Source: Pelomonas margarita
Lineage (GTDB): Bacteria; Pseudomonadota; Gammaproteobacteria; Burkholderiales; Burkholderiaceae_C
Length of the DNA stretch: 64,000 nucleotides
Reading direction: 5' to 3'
Assembly: GCF_043555875.1 (NCBI RefSeq)
Contig: NZ_JBIGHW010000011.1
Span: 1-64,000, forward strand
Position 1 is the stretch's first letter. Each line of letters opens with the position of its first letter. The position numbers were made by a program, and so were the translations under genes. The notes beneath the pieces were generated by a model. That model did not search any database. It saw nothing but the letters and a program-made list of their open reading frames with translations, and was not told the DNA's origin. Shown here in pieces: positions 27,005-35,634 of this stretch.

Positions 27005-28785
27005 AGGCTCCCGCCCCCCGACTCCCGCGCCTGCTGTTGCTGAGCGCCGCCCTCGCGCTGCTGGCCGGCTGCGCCGACAAGCCGCTGCGCGTGGCCCAGC
27101 CCAGCCAGGCCCTGCGTGACGAGCTGCAGGCGCCCCGCCCTGCGCCGGCCGCCGCGGTGGAGCGCGCCGCCCAGGCGCTGCCGGTGCCTGCCCCCGCGCC
27201 TGCCGCGCCGCCGGAGCCGCGCTTCGACCTCATCGTTAACGGCGCGCCGGCGCGCGACGTGTTCTTGTCCCTGGTCAGCGACACGCGCTACAGCATGCTG
27301 GTGCACCCCACCGTGACGGGGCAGCTGTCGGTAACGCTCAAGGACGTCACGATCCGCGAGTCGCTGGACGCCATCCGCGACGTCTACGGCTTCGACTACA
27401 CCATCGACGGCCGCCGCATCACCGTCTTCCCGCCCACGCTGCAGACCCGCGTGTTCACGATCAACGCGCTGGCCCACCAGCGCAGCGGCCGCAGCGAGGT
27501 GCGCGTGAGCTCGGGCGCCGCGCCTATTGGCAGTGGTGGCAGTGGTGGCAGTGGGGGCAGCACAGGCGCAGGCGCCTCCGGCGGCGGCAGCGGCGGTAGC
27601 AGCGTGCAGCAGCAGGAGAGCAGCCAGCTCAGCACCAAGGTCGCCACCGACTTCTGGGCCGAGACCGCCGCCGCGCTGCGGGCGCTGGTGGGCAGCGGCG
27701 AGGGCCGTACCGTCATCACCAGCCCGCAGACCGGCACGGTAGCCGTGCGCGCCATGCCCGAAGAGCTGCGCCACGTGGAGGCCTGGCTCAAGGCCACGCG
27801 CATTGCGGTGGAGCGCCAGGTCATGCTGGAGGCCAAGATCGTGGAGGTCGAGCTGCGCGAGGGCTACCAGAGCGGCATCGACTGGTCGCGCGTGGGCGAG
27901 CGCGGCGCCATCGGCCAGACCAGCGCCAACCCGTCCACACCGAGCGGCGTGAACAGCATCATCAACCCGCTGGTCAGCAACACGCGCGGCCTGCCCACGC
28001 TGTCCAGCGGCACGCAAAGCCCCAGCTGGCCCGACCTCATCCCCCTGCCCTCGGCCGGCGGCGGCACCTTCGGCCTGGCGCTGGCGCGTGGCGGCTTCCA
28101 GGCGCTGCTGAGCTTCGTCGAGAGCCACGGCGACACGCAGATCCTGTCCAGCCCACGCATCGCGACGCTGAACAACCAGAAGGCCGTGCTCAAGGTGGGC
28201 ACGGACGACTACTTCATCACCGGCATCAGCGGCAGCAACAGCGGCACCAGTACCGGCACCAACGGCAACACCACCAACCAGATCCCGACGCTGACGCTGA
28301 CGCCCTTCTTCAGCGGCATCGCGCTGGACGTGACGCCGCAGATCGACGCGGCCGACATGATCACGCTGCACATCCACCCGTCGGTGTCGGCCGTCACCGA
28401 AAAGGTCAAGCAAGTGGACCTGGGCGAGGTGGGCAACTTCCGCCTGCCGCTGGCCAGCGCCAGCGTCAACGAGAGCGACACCGTGGTGCGCATCCCCGAC
28501 GGCCACATCGTGGCCATCGGCGGGCTGATGCAGATGGAGTCGTCGCGGCGCGGCTCAGGCCTGCCCGGCGCGGACGCGAACCCGCTGACATCGACACTGT
28601 TCGGCAACCGCGCCAACAGCGGCCGCAAGCGCGAGCTGGTGGTGCTGATCAAGCCCAGCATCATCCGCAGCGCGGACGACTGGGCGCAGCACAACCGGCT
28701 GGTCAGCGAGTCGCTGAGCGACACCGAGAGCCGCGCCCGTCGCGTCATCCGGCTGGACGGCCCCGCCCCGGCCCCGGCCAAATGA
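27001..28785 (+). CDS. mshL: MSHA outer-membrane secretin MshL
   Basis: Ring-forming outer-membrane channel through which the pilus exits; 594 residues. Signal sequence with lipobox LLAGC (C24) marks a lipoprotein. Secretin/TonB short N-domain at about 75-145, N1-type domain about 150-310, and the C-terminal secretin beta-barrel (about 330-585) with TPQIDAADMITLHIHPSVS, VRIPDGHIVAIGGLM and RELVVLIKPSII. A Gly/Ser-rich insert (about 177-201) lies inside the N1 region. It ends 3 bp before the convergent metE stop, closing the locus. mshM and mshN, usually next, are absent. Confidence 0.92.
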   Translation: MKAPAPRLPRLLLLSAALALLAGCADKPLRVAQPSQALRDELQAPRPAPAAAVERAAQALPVPAPAPAAPPEPRFDLIVNGAPARDVFLSLVSDTRYSMLVHPTVTGQLSVTLKDVTIRESLDAIRDVYGFDYTIDGRRITVFPPTLQTRVFTINALAHQRSGRSEVRVSSGAAPIGSGGSGGSGGSTGAGASGGGSGGSSVQQQESSQLSTKVATDFWAETAAALRALVGSGEGRTVITSPQTGTVAVRAMPEELRHVEAWLKATRIAVERQVMLEAKIVEVELREGYQSGIDWSRVGERGAIGQTSANPSTPSGVNSIINPLVSNTRGLPTLSSGTQSPSWPDLIPLPSAGGGTFGLALARGGFQALLSFVESHGDTQILSSPRIATLNNQKAVLKVGTDDYFITGISGSNSGTSTGTNGNTTNQIPTLTLTPFFSGIALDVTPQIDAADMITLHIHPSVSAVTEKVKQVDLGEVGNFRLPLASASVNESDTVVRIPDGHIVAIGGLMQMESSRRGSGLPGADANPLTSTLFGNRANSGRKRELVVLIKPSIIRSADDWAQHNRLVSESLSDTESRARRVIRLDGPAPAPAK

Positions 28786-28788
28786 GGC

Positions 28789-31080
28789 TCAGCCCAGCTC
28801 GGCACGCAGCTGCCGGGCGGCGGCCACCATGCGTTGCAGAGCCGGGGTCACCTCGGCCCACTGCCGGGTCTTGAGCCCGCAGTCCGGGTTGACCCACAAA
28901 CGCTCGGCCGGCACCCGCTCAGCAGCACGTTTCATCAGCGTCACGATGTCCGCCTGGCTGGGGATGTTGGGCGAGTGGATGTCGTAGACGCCCGGGCCAA
29001 TCTGGTTGGGGTAGCGGAAGCTGCGGAAGGCGTCCAGCAACGCCATGTCCGAGCGCGAGGTCTCGATGGTGATGACGTCGGCGTCCATGGCCGCGATAGC
29101 CGGCAGGATGTCGCTGAACTCCGAGTAGCACATGTGGGTGTGGATCTGCGTCGCGTCGGCCACGCCGCCCGCCATCAGGCGGAAGCAAGCCACGGCCCAG
29201 TCCAGGTAATCGCCCCACTGAGCGCGGCGCAGCGGCAGGCCCTCGCGCAACGCGGCCTCGTCGATCTGGATGATGGGCAGGCCGGCGCGCTCCAGATCCA
29301 GCACCTCCTCGCGCAGCGCCAGCGCGAGCTGCCGGCAGGTGATGGCGCGCGGCTGGTCGTCGCGCACGAAGGACCAGTTCAGCATGGTCACCGGCCCGGT
29401 CAGCATGCCCTTCATGGGCCGCTCAGTCAGTGACTGTGCATGGCGGCTCCAGGCCACGGTGATGGGCCGCGGGCGGCTGATGTCGCCGAACAGCAGGGGC
29501 GGCTTCACGCAGCGTGAGCCATAGCTCTGCACCCAGCCGAACTGGCTGAAGGCATAGCCGACCAGTTGCTCGCCAAAGTACTCCACCATGTCGTTGCGCT
29601 CGGCCTCGCCGTGCACCAGTACGTCCAGCCCCAGCGTCTCCTGGGCCTTCACGCAATGCGCGATCTCTCGGCGCATCGCGTCGTCGTAAGCCGCGGCCGT
29701 GACCTCGCCGGCCTTGAAGCGGCTGCGGGCCTGGCGGATCTCGGCCGTCTGCGGGAAGGAGCCGATGGTGGTCGTGGGAAAGGCGGGCAGCTGCAACCGC
29801 GCAGCCTGCGTGGCGGCGCGTTGCGCATGCGGCGAGGGGCGCTGGCCCAGCCTGGCATCCACGCGGGCCAGGGCCTGCGCGACCGCCGGGTTGTGCACGC
29901 GCGGGGACGCCCGCCGTCCCGCAAGCGCTGCGGCATTGGCGGCCAATTCGGCCTGCACGGCGGCGCGCCCCTCGCGCAGCGCGCGCGCCAGCAGCGCCAG
30001 CTCGTCCAGCTTCTGCAGCGCGAAGGCCAGCCAGGACCTGAGCTCGGCGTCCAGTTGCTGCTCCTGGGCCAGGTCCACCGGCACGTGCAGCAGCGAGCAG
30101 GACGGCGCCAGCCAGAGCCGCTCGCCCAGTTGTCGGGCCACGGGCTCCAGCCAGTCCAGCGTGGCGTTCAGGTCGGTGAGCCAGATGTTGCGGCCGTTGA
30201 TGACGCCCAGCGACAGCACACGGTCGCCCGGCAAGGCGGCCAACAGCGGCGCCACCTCGTCCCGGGCGTTGACGGCGTCCAGGTGCACGCCCTGCACCGG
30301 CAGCTCGGCGAGCAGTGGCAGGTTCTCGCGCAGCGGGCCGAAATAGGTGGCCACCAGCAGCTGCGCGCGGCGCGTGCCCAGCACGGCATAGGCATCCCGG
30401 TATGCCTGGGCCCAGCCAGGGTCGAGCTCGGTCGCCAGCAGCGGCTCGTCGATCTGCACCCAGCGGGCGCCGTGCGCCGCCAACGTGTCCAGCAGCTCGG
30501 CATAGACCGCCAGCAATGGCGACAGCAGGTCCAGGCGCTCGCTGCCGTCCTTGGCCTTGCCGAGCGCCAGGTAGGTTAGCGGACCGATCAGCACCGGCTT
30601 GGCATGCCGGCCCTGGGCCTGGGCCTCGGCCAGCTGCTGCAGCAGTCGCGAGGCGTCCAGGTGGAAGGTCTGACCGGCCCGGAACTCTGGAACGATGTAG
30701 TGGTAGTTGCTGTCGAACCACTTGGTCATTTCGCCGGCTGCGACGCCGCAGCAGGCGCCGTGCCCCGCGACCTGCGGGGCCGACCGCCCGCGGGCGACGC
30801 GGAAGTAGTTGTCCAGCTCCGGGCCGTCGAAGCCCTGGAAGCGCTGCGGCAGGTGGCCCAACGTGAAGCTCATGTCCAGCACCTGGTCGTAGAGCGAGAA
30901 GTCACCGACAGGTACGAGGTCCACTGCGGCCTGCGCCGCCCAGTGGCGCTCGCGCAGCAGTGCGGCCTGGGTGTTCAGCTCAGCCGCGCTGCTGCGGCCT
31001 TGCCAGTAGGCCTCCAGCGCGAACTTGAGTTCGCGGCGCGCGCCGATGCGGGGAAAGCCAAGGTTGTGGGTGCGGGTCAT
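28789..31080 (-). CDS. metE: Cobalamin-independent methionine synthase
   Basis: Transfers the methyl group of 5-methyltetrahydropteroyl-triglutamate to homocysteine. The full-length protein of 763 residues begins THNLGFPRIGARRELK. The N-terminal barrel (1-about 350) includes RWVQIDEPLL. The catalytic C-terminal barrel has FPTTTIGSFPQT, the zinc ligands in HTHMCYSEF, the downstream glutamate (ITIETSRSD) and WVNPDCGLKTR. Divergent from a MetR-like regulator (99-bp gap) with partial TGAA/TTCA half-sites. No cobalamin riboswitch is possible in that space. Confidence 0.96.
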   Translation of the reverse strand: MTRTHNLGFPRIGARRELKFALEAYWQGRSSAAELNTQAALLRERHWAAQAAVDLVPVGDFSLYDQVLDMSFTLGHLPQRFQGFDGPELDNYFRVARGRSAPQVAGHGACCGVAAGEMTKWFDSNYHYIVPEFRAGQTFHLDASRLLQQLAEAQAQGRHAKPVLIGPLTYLALGKAKDGSERLDLLSPLLAVYAELLDTLAAHGARWVQIDEPLLATELDPGWAQAYRDAYAVLGTRRAQLLVATYFGPLRENLPLLAELPVQGVHLDAVNARDEVAPLLAALPGDRVLSLGVINGRNIWLTDLNATLDWLEPVARQLGERLWLAPSCSLLHVPVDLAQEQQLDAELRSWLAFALQKLDELALLARALREGRAAVQAELAANAAALAGRRASPRVHNPAVAQALARVDARLGQRPSPHAQRAATQAARLQLPAFPTTTIGSFPQTAEIRQARSRFKAGEVTAAAYDDAMRREIAHCVKAQETLGLDVLVHGEAERNDMVEYFGEQLVGYAFSQFGWVQSYGSRCVKPPLLFGDISRPRPITVAWSRHAQSLTERPMKGMLTGPVTMLNWSFVRDDQPRAITCRQLALALREEVLDLERAGLPIIQIDEAALREGLPLRRAQWGDYLDWAVACFRLMAGGVADATQIHTHMCYSEFSDILPAIAAMDADVITIETSRSDMALLDAFRSFRYPNQIGPGVYDIHSPNIPSQADIVTLMKRAAERVPAERLWVNPDCGLKTRQWAEVTPALQRMVAAARQLRAELG

Positions 31081-31179
31081 GTCGGTCTGGCCAGGGAGTG
31101 AAGTGCAGGGAGCGGCATGCTAGGAATCGAAAACCATGAAGTAAAATGGTCATTTTTCAGAGATCGATCGATTTCATTC
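31081..31179. promoter_or_regulatory. metE-metR divergent intergenic region
   Basis: Shared promoter region. TGAA (31137-31140) and TTCA (31156-31159) half-sites flank the inverted repeat AAAATG-GT-CATTTT (31143-31156). No perfect TGAA-N5-TTCA MetR box is present, in contrast to 33011-33067. Dyad-rich, AT-richer than surroundings, and placed where a LysR activator would act on metE. Confidence 0.4.
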
Positions 31180-32079
31180 ATGCTTGAGCGCGCCCACCTG
31201 GCCATCATTCGCGAAGTCGACCGCCAAGGTTCGCTGACGGCCGCGGCTGGCGTGCTGTGCCTGACGCAGTCCGCGCTGAGCCACGCGATGAAGAAGCTGG
31301 AAGGCCAGCTGGGTACGGACATCTGGCTGCGCGAGGGCCGCTCGCTGCGCCTGACGCAGGCCGGCGAGTACCTGCTGGCTGTGGCCAACCGGCTGCTGCC
31401 GCAGCTGGACATGGCCGAGCAGCGGGTGCGCCAGTTCGCGGCCGGCACGCGGGGCGCGCTGCGCATCGGCATGGAGTGCCACCCTTGCTACCAGTGGCTG
31501 CTGAAGATCGTCTCGCCCTACCTCGAGGCCTGGCCGGACGTGGAGGTGGATGTACGCCAGAAGTTCCAGTTCGGCGGCATAGCCGCGCTGTTCGGGCACG
31601 AGATCGACCTGCTCGTCACACCCGACCCGCTGCACAAGCCGGGCCTGCACTACGAGCCGGTGTTCGACTACGAACAGGTGTTGGTGGTGAGCGAGCGCCA
31701 TGCGCTGGCCGGCGCGGCCCATGTGCTGCCAGCACAGCTGGCGGAGGAGGTGCTCATCACTTACCCCGTCGCGGTGGAGCGGCTGGACGTCTACACGCAG
31801 TTCCTGCTGCCCGCCGGCATCACGCCGCGCCAGCACAAGCCCATCGAGACGACGGACATCATGTTGCAAATGGTGGCCAGCGGCCGCGGCGTGGCCGCGC
31901 TACCGCGCTGGCTGGTGCAGGAGTACTCGGCCCGGCTGGACATCGTGCCGGTCAAGCTCGGCGAGCACGGCGTGGCCAAGCAGATCTACCTCGGCGCCCG
32001 CGAGAGCGAGCTGCAGGTGGACTATCTGCAGGCCTTCATCGACCTGGCCCGCCGCAGCGGCGCCGCTACAGCAGGCTGA
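31180..32079 (+). CDS. metR: LysR-family regulator, MetR-like (metE-linked)
   Basis: Homocysteine-responsive activator type, 299 residues. The N-terminal winged helix-turn-helix (about 5-62) contains SLTAAAGVLCLTQSALSHAMKKLE. The effector domain carries GMECHPCYQWLLKIVSPYLEAWPDVEVDV, the MetR signature around ECH-x-C. The ATG at 31180 follows AT-rich operator DNA. It is divergent from metE, the classic metR arrangement. Its 3' end overlaps a second MetR-like gene by 14 bp, tail to tail. Confidence 0.9.
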   Translation: MLERAHLAIIREVDRQGSLTAAAGVLCLTQSALSHAMKKLEGQLGTDIWLREGRSLRLTQAGEYLLAVANRLLPQLDMAEQRVRQFAAGTRGALRIGMECHPCYQWLLKIVSPYLEAWPDVEVDVRQKFQFGGIAALFGHEIDLLVTPDPLHKPGLHYEPVFDYEQVLVVSERHALAGAAHVLPAQLAEEVLITYPVAVERLDVYTQFLLPAGITPRQHKPIETTDIMLQMVASGRGVAALPRWLVQEYSARLDIVPVKLGEHGVAKQIYLGARESELQVDYLQAFIDLARRSGAATAG

Positions 32080-32989
32080 CGTTGGGCAGGTGCAAGCGCG
32101 AGGTCTCGCGCATGATGCGCACGAAGTCGGCCAGGAAGGGCTTGGCCGCCAGGGATGGGGTGCTGACGGCGTAGAGCCGGCCGGTCAGCCCCTGCGCACC
32201 GATGCGCTGCCGTGCCACGTAGCCGCGCGCCAGATAGCCCTCCACCGCCCACAGCGGCAGCGCTGCCACGCCGCGGCCGCTGGCCACGAGCTGCAAGATG
32301 GCCACCGTCAGCTCGCTGGTGCGGCGCGGCGGGTTGATGCCAGCCGGCTGCAGCACCTGGCGCACGAGGTCCAGCATGTCGTCGGGTACCGGGTAGGTGA
32401 TCAGCGTCTCGGCCGCGAAATCGGCGGCCGCCAGCCACGGGCGCGCCAGCAGCGCATGGCCCTTGCGCAGCAGCGCGACGATCTCGAAGCTGAACAGCGG
32501 GTGTACCACCACGCCGCCTTCGCCTGCGTCCACGTCGGAGACGATGGCCAGCTCGGCGCGGTCCTGGTGCAGCAGGCCGACGGGGTCGGTGTGGAAGCCA
32601 GACACGATGTCCAGCTCCACCTCCGGCCAGCGCTCGCGGAAAGCGTCCATGGCCGGCATCAGCCAGTCGAAGCAGGTGTGGCACTCGACCGCAATGCGCA
32701 ACTGGCCCGCCGAGCCGGCCACCAGCCGGCGCATGTCGGCCTCGGCCGCGTCCACCTGCGGCAACACCAGGTCGGCCAGCGCCAGCAGCCGCTGGCCGGC
32801 GACGCCGAACACCAGGGGTTGGCTCTTGCGCGCGAACAGCTCGGTGCCGTAGTGCACCTCCAGCGCCTTGAGCTGGTGCGACAGCGCCGACTGCGTGAGG
32901 TTGAGCGCCTGCGCCGCGCGCGACAGGTTGCCCGCCTCGCGCAGTGCGGCCAGCGTGCGCAAGTGGCGCAGCTCCAGAGGCGTCATCAT
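32066..32989 (-). CDS. Second LysR-family regulator, MetR-like
   Basis: LysR protein of 307 residues with HTH NLSRAAQALNLTQSALSHQLKALE (about 21-44) and an effector domain carrying VECHTCFDWLMPAMDAFRERWPEVELDI, closely matching the MetR signature of its neighbour. It faces the neighbouring metR (convergent) and is divergent from the MetE-N-like gene, with two MetR-type boxes in between. It probably regulates that gene. The two regulators share signature and topology but differ clearly in sequence, so this is not a recent tandem duplication. Confidence 0.88.
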   Translation of the reverse strand: MMTPLELRHLRTLAALREAGNLSRAAQALNLTQSALSHQLKALEVHYGTELFARKSQPLVFGVAGQRLLALADLVLPQVDAAEADMRRLVAGSAGQLRIAVECHTCFDWLMPAMDAFRERWPEVELDIVSGFHTDPVGLLHQDRAELAIVSDVDAGEGGVVVHPLFSFEIVALLRKGHALLARPWLAAADFAAETLITYPVPDDMLDLVRQVLQPAGINPPRRTSELTVAILQLVASGRGVAALPLWAVEGYLARGYVARQRIGAQGLTGRLYAVSTPSLAAKPFLADFVRIMRETSRLHLPNVSLL

Positions 32990-33010
32990 GAATTAACCTA
33001 TTGGTTAGCC

Positions 33011-33067
33011 TGAAATTATTTCGTTTGAATCATAGTCGTGCGGCAGGAATGATGCGAACCAATTTCA
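33011..33067. promoter_or_regulatory. Two MetR-like operator boxes
   Basis: TGAA-ATTAT-TTCG (33011-33023) and CGAA-CCAAT-TTCA (33055-33067) each match the MetR consensus TGAA-N5-TTCA in 7 of 8 fixed positions. The mismatch is on opposite halves. Centres are 44 bp apart, about four helical turns. They lie between the second MetR-like gene and the MetE-N-like gene, and the downstream box ends 17 bp before the chosen ATG. Confidence 0.55.
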
Positions 33068-33084
33068 TCCACATCAAGCCTTCC

Positions 33085-33933
33085 ATGATCCGGATTCATG
33101 ATTCCCACGCCTGGCACTGGCCATCCTCCCCAGCGTTCGATGCCACGGCAGCGCCAACGGCCGCACTGGACCTGCTGACCGTGGGTGAGCCGCCCATGGC
33201 CGACGGCCTGCAGGCCCACTGGCAGCTGCTCGGCTGCGAGGCCCCGACCGAGACGGCAACCTGTCCCTGGACCGGCCAGCCCTACCGCCGCCCCGTGCTC
33301 GACGACGCCAGCAGCTTTGCGCTGCTGGCCGAGCCCCTGCTCGCGCGGGTGGATGCCGTCATCGCGCGTCCCGCCAGCCCCAAGGTAGCGCTGCTGGGCC
33401 CGGTGAGCCTGCTGTCGCTGTGCGCCGAGGCCCAGCCGGGCGGCGACCGCCTGCGCCGGCTACCCGGGCTGTTGGATGTCTACGTGGCTTTGTTGACGCG
33501 GCTGGCCGCGCGAGGCGTGACATGGGTGCAGCTGGACGAGCCGCTGTTGTCACAGCCGCTGTCGCCCGCCTGGCAACAGGCGCTGCGCGAGGCCTATGGC
33601 CGCCTGAGCCGGGTCGACCAGCCTCTGCTGATCGCGGCCGGCGCGCTGCCGGATGAGGACAACCTGACGCTGGCCTGCGAGCTGCCGGTGGCCGGCCTGC
33701 AGGTGGATGCTGGCGCAGCCGCCCTGCCCCAGCTGGCCCGACGGCTGCCATGGGAGCGCGAGCTGTCGCTGGACCTCAGCCGCGCCAGCGCACCGCTGGC
33801 CGTGGCGCGCGAGATCCGCGCGCTGCGCGGTGGCCGCATCTGGCTGGCCCAGCCGCCGGGCGCGGCCGCCGCCGCGCAGCTGGGCGCCCTGCGCCGTGCA
33901 CTGTGGCGCGAGGACTTCAGGCCTTGTCGCTGA
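33085..33933 (+). CDS. Stand-alone MetE N-terminal-domain-like protein
   Basis: Protein of 282 residues resembling only the N-terminal barrel of methionine synthase. Shared stretches with the window's own MetE: KVALLGPVSLLSL (MetE: KPVLIGPLTYLAL), LLDVYVALLTRLAARGVTWVQLDEPLL (MetE: LLAVYAELLDTLAAHGARWVQIDEPLL), and ELPVAGLQVDA (MetE: ELPVQGVHLDA). The zinc-binding catalytic C-terminal domain is missing altogether, so it should not be a methionine synthase on its own. Start uncertain: ATGs at 33049 and 33085; the later one leaves both MetR-like boxes upstream. Its divergent MetR-like regulator suggests a methionine-linked role. It overlaps mmsB by 17 bp, tail to tail. Confidence 0.75.
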   Translation: MIRIHDSHAWHWPSSPAFDATAAPTAALDLLTVGEPPMADGLQAHWQLLGCEAPTETATCPWTGQPYRRPVLDDASSFALLAEPLLARVDAVIARPASPKVALLGPVSLLSLCAEAQPGGDRLRRLPGLLDVYVALLTRLAARGVTWVQLDEPLLSQPLSPAWQQALREAYGRLSRVDQPLLIAAGALPDEDNLTLACELPVAGLQVDAGAAALPQLARRLPWERELSLDLSRASAPLAVAREIRALRGGRIWLAQPPGAAAAAQLGALRRALWREDFRPCR

Positions 33934-34813
33934 TCAGCTTCACGACGCTGGAGAAATCCAGCCCGCCGCGGCCGGCCTGCTTGTTCAGCGCATAGAGGTT
34001 GCGCGCCAGCTCGCCCAGCGGAATCGTGGCGCCCACGCCCATCGCGGCCTCGACGGCCAGGCCCAGGTCCTTGAGCATCAGGTCGTTGCCGAAGCCGCCG
34101 GTGTAGCCGCGCGAGGCCGGCGCGTTCTCCAGCACGCCGGGCCAGGGGTTGCACACCTCGGTGGCCCAGCTGCGGCCGGTGCTGACGGCCATCATCTGCG
34201 ACAGCACCTTGGCATCCAGCCCATGGGCTGCTCCCAGGGCCAGCGCCTCGCCAGTAACGGCCATGATGACGCCCAGCGCCATGTTGTTGCACAGCTTGGC
34301 TACCTGGCCGGCGCTGCTGGCGCCCATGTGGAAGATGTTCTTGCCCATGGCCTGCAGCAGTGGGCGCGCGCGCTCTAGCACTTCAGCCTCGCCGCCAACG
34401 ATGAAGGTCAGCGTGCCGGCCGCCGCTCCGGCCGTGCCGCCGGACACCGGTGCGTCCAGCATCGCGATGCCGCGCGCACTGGCCGCCTGCGCCACCTTCA
34501 GCACCGAGGCCGGCGCGATGGTGCTGCAGTCGATGACCAGCGTGCCGGCCGGCAGCCGGGCCAACAGGCCGTCGTCCGCGAGGTACAGCGCCTCCACATG
34601 CCGGCTGGCCGGCAGCATGGAGATGACGACCTGCGCGCCGTCCACGGCGGCAGCGGCCGTGGCGGCGATGCTCACGCCGGCTTGATCGGCCGCCTTGGCA
34701 CAGGCCTCGGCGCTGAGGTCGAAGGCCTGCACGGCGTGACCGGCCCTGGCCAGGTTGACAGCCATCGGGCCGCCCATGTTGCCCAGGCCGAGGAAGGCGA
34801 TGCGTGTGCTCAT
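33917..34813 (-). CDS. mmsB: 3-hydroxyisobutyrate dehydrogenase
   Basis: NAD-dependent oxidation of 3-hydroxyisobutyrate to methylmalonate semialdehyde in valine breakdown. 298 residues with Rossmann GLGNMGGPMA (9-18), substrate-binding DAPVSGGTAGA, catalytic lysine in AGQVAKLCNNM, and a C-terminal KDLGLAVEAA. The start at 34813 lies 26 bp after the hydratase stop. Last gene of the mmsA-acd-ech-mmsB run; the product feeds MmsA encoded upstream. Confidence 0.93.
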   Translation of the reverse strand: MSTRIAFLGLGNMGGPMAVNLARAGHAVQAFDLSAEACAKAADQAGVSIAATAAAAVDGAQVVISMLPASRHVEALYLADDGLLARLPAGTLVIDCSTIAPASVLKVAQAASARGIAMLDAPVSGGTAGAAAGTLTFIVGGEAEVLERARPLLQAMGKNIFHMGASSAGQVAKLCNNMALGVIMAVTGEALALGAAHGLDAKVLSQMMAVSTGRSWATEVCNPWPGVLENAPASRGYTGGFGNDLMLKDLGLAVEAAMGVGATIPLGELARNLYALNKQAGRGGLDFSSVVKLISDKA

Positions 34814-34839
34814 GTGTTTGTCTCCGTATTGAGGCTGGA

Positions 34840-35621
34840 TCAGCCGTTCTTCCACTTCGGCGCGCGCTTGCCCAGGAAGGCGTTGACGCCTTCGCGCTGG
34901 TCCTCCGTGTCGAACAGGCCGACGAACAGTTCGCGTTCCTGGATCAGCACCTGCTGGGCCGGCATGTGGCGTGCGCCCTGGATGAGCCGCTTGCAGGCGG
35001 CGACGCTGCTGGGGCTCTGCTTCTGCACGGTTTCTGCCATCTGCAATGCGCGGGCCAGACCCTGGCCCTTGTCGGCAACCTCGTCGGCCAGGCCGATGCG
35101 CAGCGCCGTGGCGGCGTCCACGCGCTCGCCCAGCAGCACCATGCGCTTGGCCCAGCTCTCGCCGACGGTCCAGGTCAGCCACTGCGTGCCGCCCGCGCAG
35201 GGCAGCAGGCCCACGGCAGCCTCGGGCAATGCCATCACCGCGTGGCTCTCGACGACGCGCAGGTCGCAGGCCAGCGCACATTCGAGCCCGCCCCCATCGC
35301 ATAGCCGTTGATGGCCGCGATGCTGACGCCGCGGAAAGCAGACAGCGCCTCGAAGGCGTCGCCGAAGCGCTTGGCCATGGTCGCCGCCACGCCCTTGTCG
35401 CCGTCGGCAAACAGCTTCAGGTCGGCGCCGGCGCTGAAGAACTTCTCGCCATCGCCGGTGATGATCAGCGCGTAGATCTCACGATCGGCGTTCAGGTCGT
35501 GCACCAGGCGCGTCAGCGCCGCGAGGCTGTCGGCCGTCCAGGTGTGGGCGGGCGGGTTGTGCAGCGTGACGAGGGCGGTGTGGCCGCGCTTTTCGAGCTT
35601 CAGGCCGGTGTGGTCCGTCAT
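34840..35621 (-). pseudogene. Enoyl-CoA hydratase/isomerase, interrupted by a one-base frameshift
   Basis: Two consecutive frames together encode a complete crotonase-fold protein of 260 residues. The 5' part (from ATG 35621) has SAGADLKLF and AAINGYAMGAG, forming the oxyanion hole. The 3' part (to 34840) has MALPEAAVGLLPCAGGTQWL through GKRAPKWKNG. Around 35286 one base is missing: adding one G on the plus strand restores GLECALACDLRVVESHAVM, the family consensus. Everything else is intact, so this is either a very recent inactivation or a sequencing/assembly error in a GC run. Expected role: hydration of methacrylyl-CoA in the valine pathway. Confidence 0.85.
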
Positions 35622-35634
35622 GTCGATTCCTTGT

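Noticed and set aside
31081..31179. Cobalamin riboswitch controlling metE
   Set aside because: Only 99 bp separate metE from metR and no B12-box is visible; regulation by MetR is the simpler reading.
33001..33048. Extending the MetE-N-like protein upstream to a TTG at 33001
   Set aside because: The extra residues are unlike MetE and would put both MetR-like boxes inside the coding region.
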